Under the pieces are notes generated by a model. The model did not search any database. It saw only the letters and a program-made list of their open reading frames with translations, and was not told the origin of the DNA. Shown piece by piece: positions 13,169 to 14,209 of a stretch of DNA of 14,209 nt (positions within the stretch are counted from its first letter, which is position 1; the number at the start of each line of letters is the position of its first letter). The translations under genes and the position numbers were made by a program. The DNA is from Acidimicrobiales bacterium (lineage in GTDB: Bacteria; Actinomycetota; Acidimicrobiia; Acidimicrobiales; Ilumatobacteraceae). The stretch lies in assembly GCA_030833305.1 (NCBI GenBank), contig JAURHL010000034.1, forward strand, positions 1 through 14,209, written 5' to 3'.

Positions 13169-13840
13169 TCAGGCCGGCGGTTGGAAGCGCGCCGGATCGA
13201 CGGTGTCCTCGACCCTCACCGTGCGCACGGACAAATCGGCGACGTCCATCGTCGCGATGACGCCGTAATCCTCGAAGACGCAATACGTCTTGGTTCGCGA
13301 GGCACCCTGGGTGTCGATCACCGAGAAGTCGGCACAACGACTCGCACGACCCACGTCGGTCGTTCCTTCGTAGCCCGTGGCCGGACCGATCGCGACACGG
13401 GCGTCCTGACGGATTCGCTCGATCGCCGACTGCTTGAAGAACGTGGACGTCAACTGACGATCGGAGATCCGGGTCTCGTCGATGCCCGTTGCGCACTCGA
13501 ACGTCGTCGTGGAACAGGTGGACGTCGTGCCCTCGGCGGTGAAGAGATAGCGGGTGTCGCCGATCTCGACACTGGTTCCCAGAATCTCATCGGTGGCGAT
13601 CACGGCACGGGTCGTTTGCCCGCCGAATTTGGTGACGATCTCGTACTCGATGGTGAATGCTGTCGTTGCCGTCGTCGCCAGAGCCGTGACGACGTCGGCC
13701 GCGGCGGGGTCGTCGAGGGGAACGATCGTGTCGGCCGGTTCGAGCGTCGGTCGGGATCCGGTGAAACACGACGAAAGAGTGAGGGCCAGAACCACGGTCG
13801 CGACCGATGTCGAGGTGAATCCGCGCACGTTCGCAAGCAC
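13169..13840 (-). CDS. Hypothetical lipoprotein, 223 aa
   Basis: No family is recognised. The N-terminus is a lipoprotein signal peptide with lipobox LSSC and lipidated Cys25, so the mature protein should be membrane-anchored on the outer face. The mature part is Thr-rich and predicted to be mostly beta, starting with an acidic linker (33-50). Four further Cys residues (109, 116, 169, 187) could form two disulfides outside the cell. A beta-rich lipoprotein of about 200 aa recalls lipid-carrier lipoproteins of the LppX/LprG kind, but I see no specific motif and make no assignment. The start is GTG at 13840, 6 nt after a TAGGCT hexamer and without a ribosome-binding site. It is divergent from the partial membrane-protein gene across 54 bp. 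Confidence 0.8.
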   Translation of the reverse strand: MLANVRGFTSTSVATVVLALTLSSCFTGSRPTLEPADTIVPLDDPAAADVVTALATTATTAFTIEYEIVTKFGGQTTRAVIATDEILGTSVEIGDTRYLFTAEGTTSTCSTTTFECATGIDETRISDRQLTSTFFKQSAIERIRQDARVAIGPATGYEGTTDVGRASRCADFSVIDTQGASRTKTYCVFEDYGVIATMDVADLSVRTVRVEDTVDPARFQPPA

Positions 13841-13846
13841 CTCGTC

Positions 13847-13852
13847 AGCCTA
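13847..13852 (-). promoter_or_regulatory. -10 element of the lipoprotein gene (leaderless)
   Basis: TAGGCT on the minus strand fits TANNNT and ends 6 nt before GTG 13840. There is no Shine-Dalgarno sequence and the -35 is weak. The spacing is the same as at the NlpC/P60 and Nudix genes. Confidence 0.45.
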
Positions 13853-13881
13853 TGGTTCGCCGTGAACAACCGTGTTGGTCG

Positions 13882-13887
13882 TAGCGT
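13882..13887 (+). promoter_or_regulatory. -10 element of the terminal membrane-protein gene (leaderless)
   Basis: TAGCGT fits TANNNT and lies 7 nt before GTG 13895. No Shine-Dalgarno sequence is seen. It is one of a divergent pair with the lipoprotein -10 at 13847-13852. Confidence 0.45.
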
Positions 13888-13894
13888 GACGACC

Positions 13895-14209
13895 GTGATT
13901 CAACTCGACGCCTCGACAGTCCTTCTGCAATGGGCCGTCGGGGGAATGTTCGGCTGTTGGTTCACCACCCGTCATCGCGAGGTCGGACTCGGATACGGCT
14001 GGTTGCTTCGCGGGACCTACGTCGTGATGGCCGTCGGCGCGTTCTTGTTCTCGGGCACCTCGGCCGACGGAACGGCGGAGTCGATCCGCGACATCGGAAG
14101 CTTGGTCGTCGCCGTTGCGTGCCTCGTCGCCCTCGCTTTCAGCATCGCCCGGCGCCGCGCTGGTGTGCGCGGGTTCGATGAACGACACGATGAACGAAGC
14201 GCTCGCGTG
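13895..14209 (+). CDS. Hypothetical membrane protein, partial (runs off the window)
   Basis: A frame open to the window end gives at least 105 residues with no stop, and its codons carry the G/C-rich third positions of real genes here. Three hydrophobic segments are visible (about 8-24, 36-54, 67-86). Short charged loops (TTRHREVG at 24-31) separate them, and a basic then mixed-charge stretch follows (ARRRAGVRGFDERHDERSAR, 85-104). It is thus an inner-membrane protein with at least three spans and a cytoplasmic charged region after the third. No family is recognised. The start GTG 13895 is preferred because a -10 hexamer lies 7 nt upstream; in-frame GTG codons at 13886 and 13862 are alternatives, but the codons from 13862 have poor GC at third positions. 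Frames on the other strand and in phase +1 here lack such features. Confidence 0.65.
   Translation, partial: MIQLDASTVLLQWAVGGMFGCWFTTRHREVGLGYGWLLRGTYVVMAVGAFLFSGTSADGTAESIRDIGSLVVAVACLVALAFSIARRRAGVRGFDERHDERSARV

Noticed and set aside
13841..13894. Imperfect inverted repeat around GGTTC/GAAC in the divergent lipoprotein/membrane gap as an operator
   Set aside because: The stem is only 4-5 bp with a bulge, too weak to support a site.
13850..14188. Minus-strand frame of 112 aa and plus-strand frame 13930-14181
   Set aside because: Both are charged, low-complexity translations. The overlapping plus frame from 13895 has three clean hydrophobic segments and better codon use.
1..14209. CRISPR arrays, tRNA/rRNA genes, insertion sequences, att sites or origins
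   Set aside because: Reading through both strands I found no regularly spaced repeats, no tRNA-like cloverleaf sequence, no transposase or integrase motifs and no DnaA-box cluster.

Overview
The window is about 14 kb of dense, GC-rich chromosome with several GTG starts, 4-bp start/stop overlaps and apparently leaderless genes. It fits a high-GC actinobacterium. The DUF501-Ppx/GppA pair is an actinobacterial signature. The CoxG, crotonase and Nudix content would suit the class Acidimicrobiia, but that placement is an inference from gene content and not proven. There is no sign of phage, IS elements, CRISPR, tRNA or rRNA. No stretch over 300 bp lacks a gene; the longest non-coding gap is about 130 bp.

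Left part (1-5478): a QueF-like gene (+) meets, one base apart, the end of a minus-strand nucleoside-type ABC transporter operon. In transcription order the operon is BMP/PnrA lipoprotein (5478-4411), double ABC ATPase (4309-2756), permease 1 (2759-1677) and permease 2 (1680-418). The last three genes are linked by GTGA and ATGA overlaps. A perfect 13-bp hairpin separates the binding-protein gene from the membrane components.

Middle (5558-8973): a minus-strand run of Nudix hydrolase, an unrecognised 198-aa protein and a crotonase-fold protein. A second crotonase is transcribed divergently from the Nudix gene, followed by a small, basic, His-rich protein with its own promoter. Neither crotonase keeps both catalytic glutamates of classical enoyl-CoA hydratase. 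The Nudix protein resembles the NUDT19-like group, so a link to acyl-CoA/CoA metabolism is plausible but inferred.

Right part (8974-14209): a minus-strand cluster of MocA-like nucleotidyltransferase, CoxG-like SRPBCC protein, DUF501, Ppx/GppA phosphatase and RimJ-like acetyltransferase. It contains one 10-bp overlap, one 4-bp overlap and one 2-nt gap. Divergent from it is an exported NlpC/P60 peptidase, which converges on a lipoprotein gene. That lipoprotein is divergent from a partial membrane-protein gene running off the window end.

Most of this is ordinary core and metabolic gene content. I did not find a clear undescribed system. The points most worth a second look are a QueF that lacks the usual catalytic Asp, a consistent set of leaderless promoters (a -10 hexamer 6-7 nt before the start codon), the intercistronic hairpin in the transporter operon, and a CoxG/MocA pair with no molybdenum hydroxylase subunits in view.
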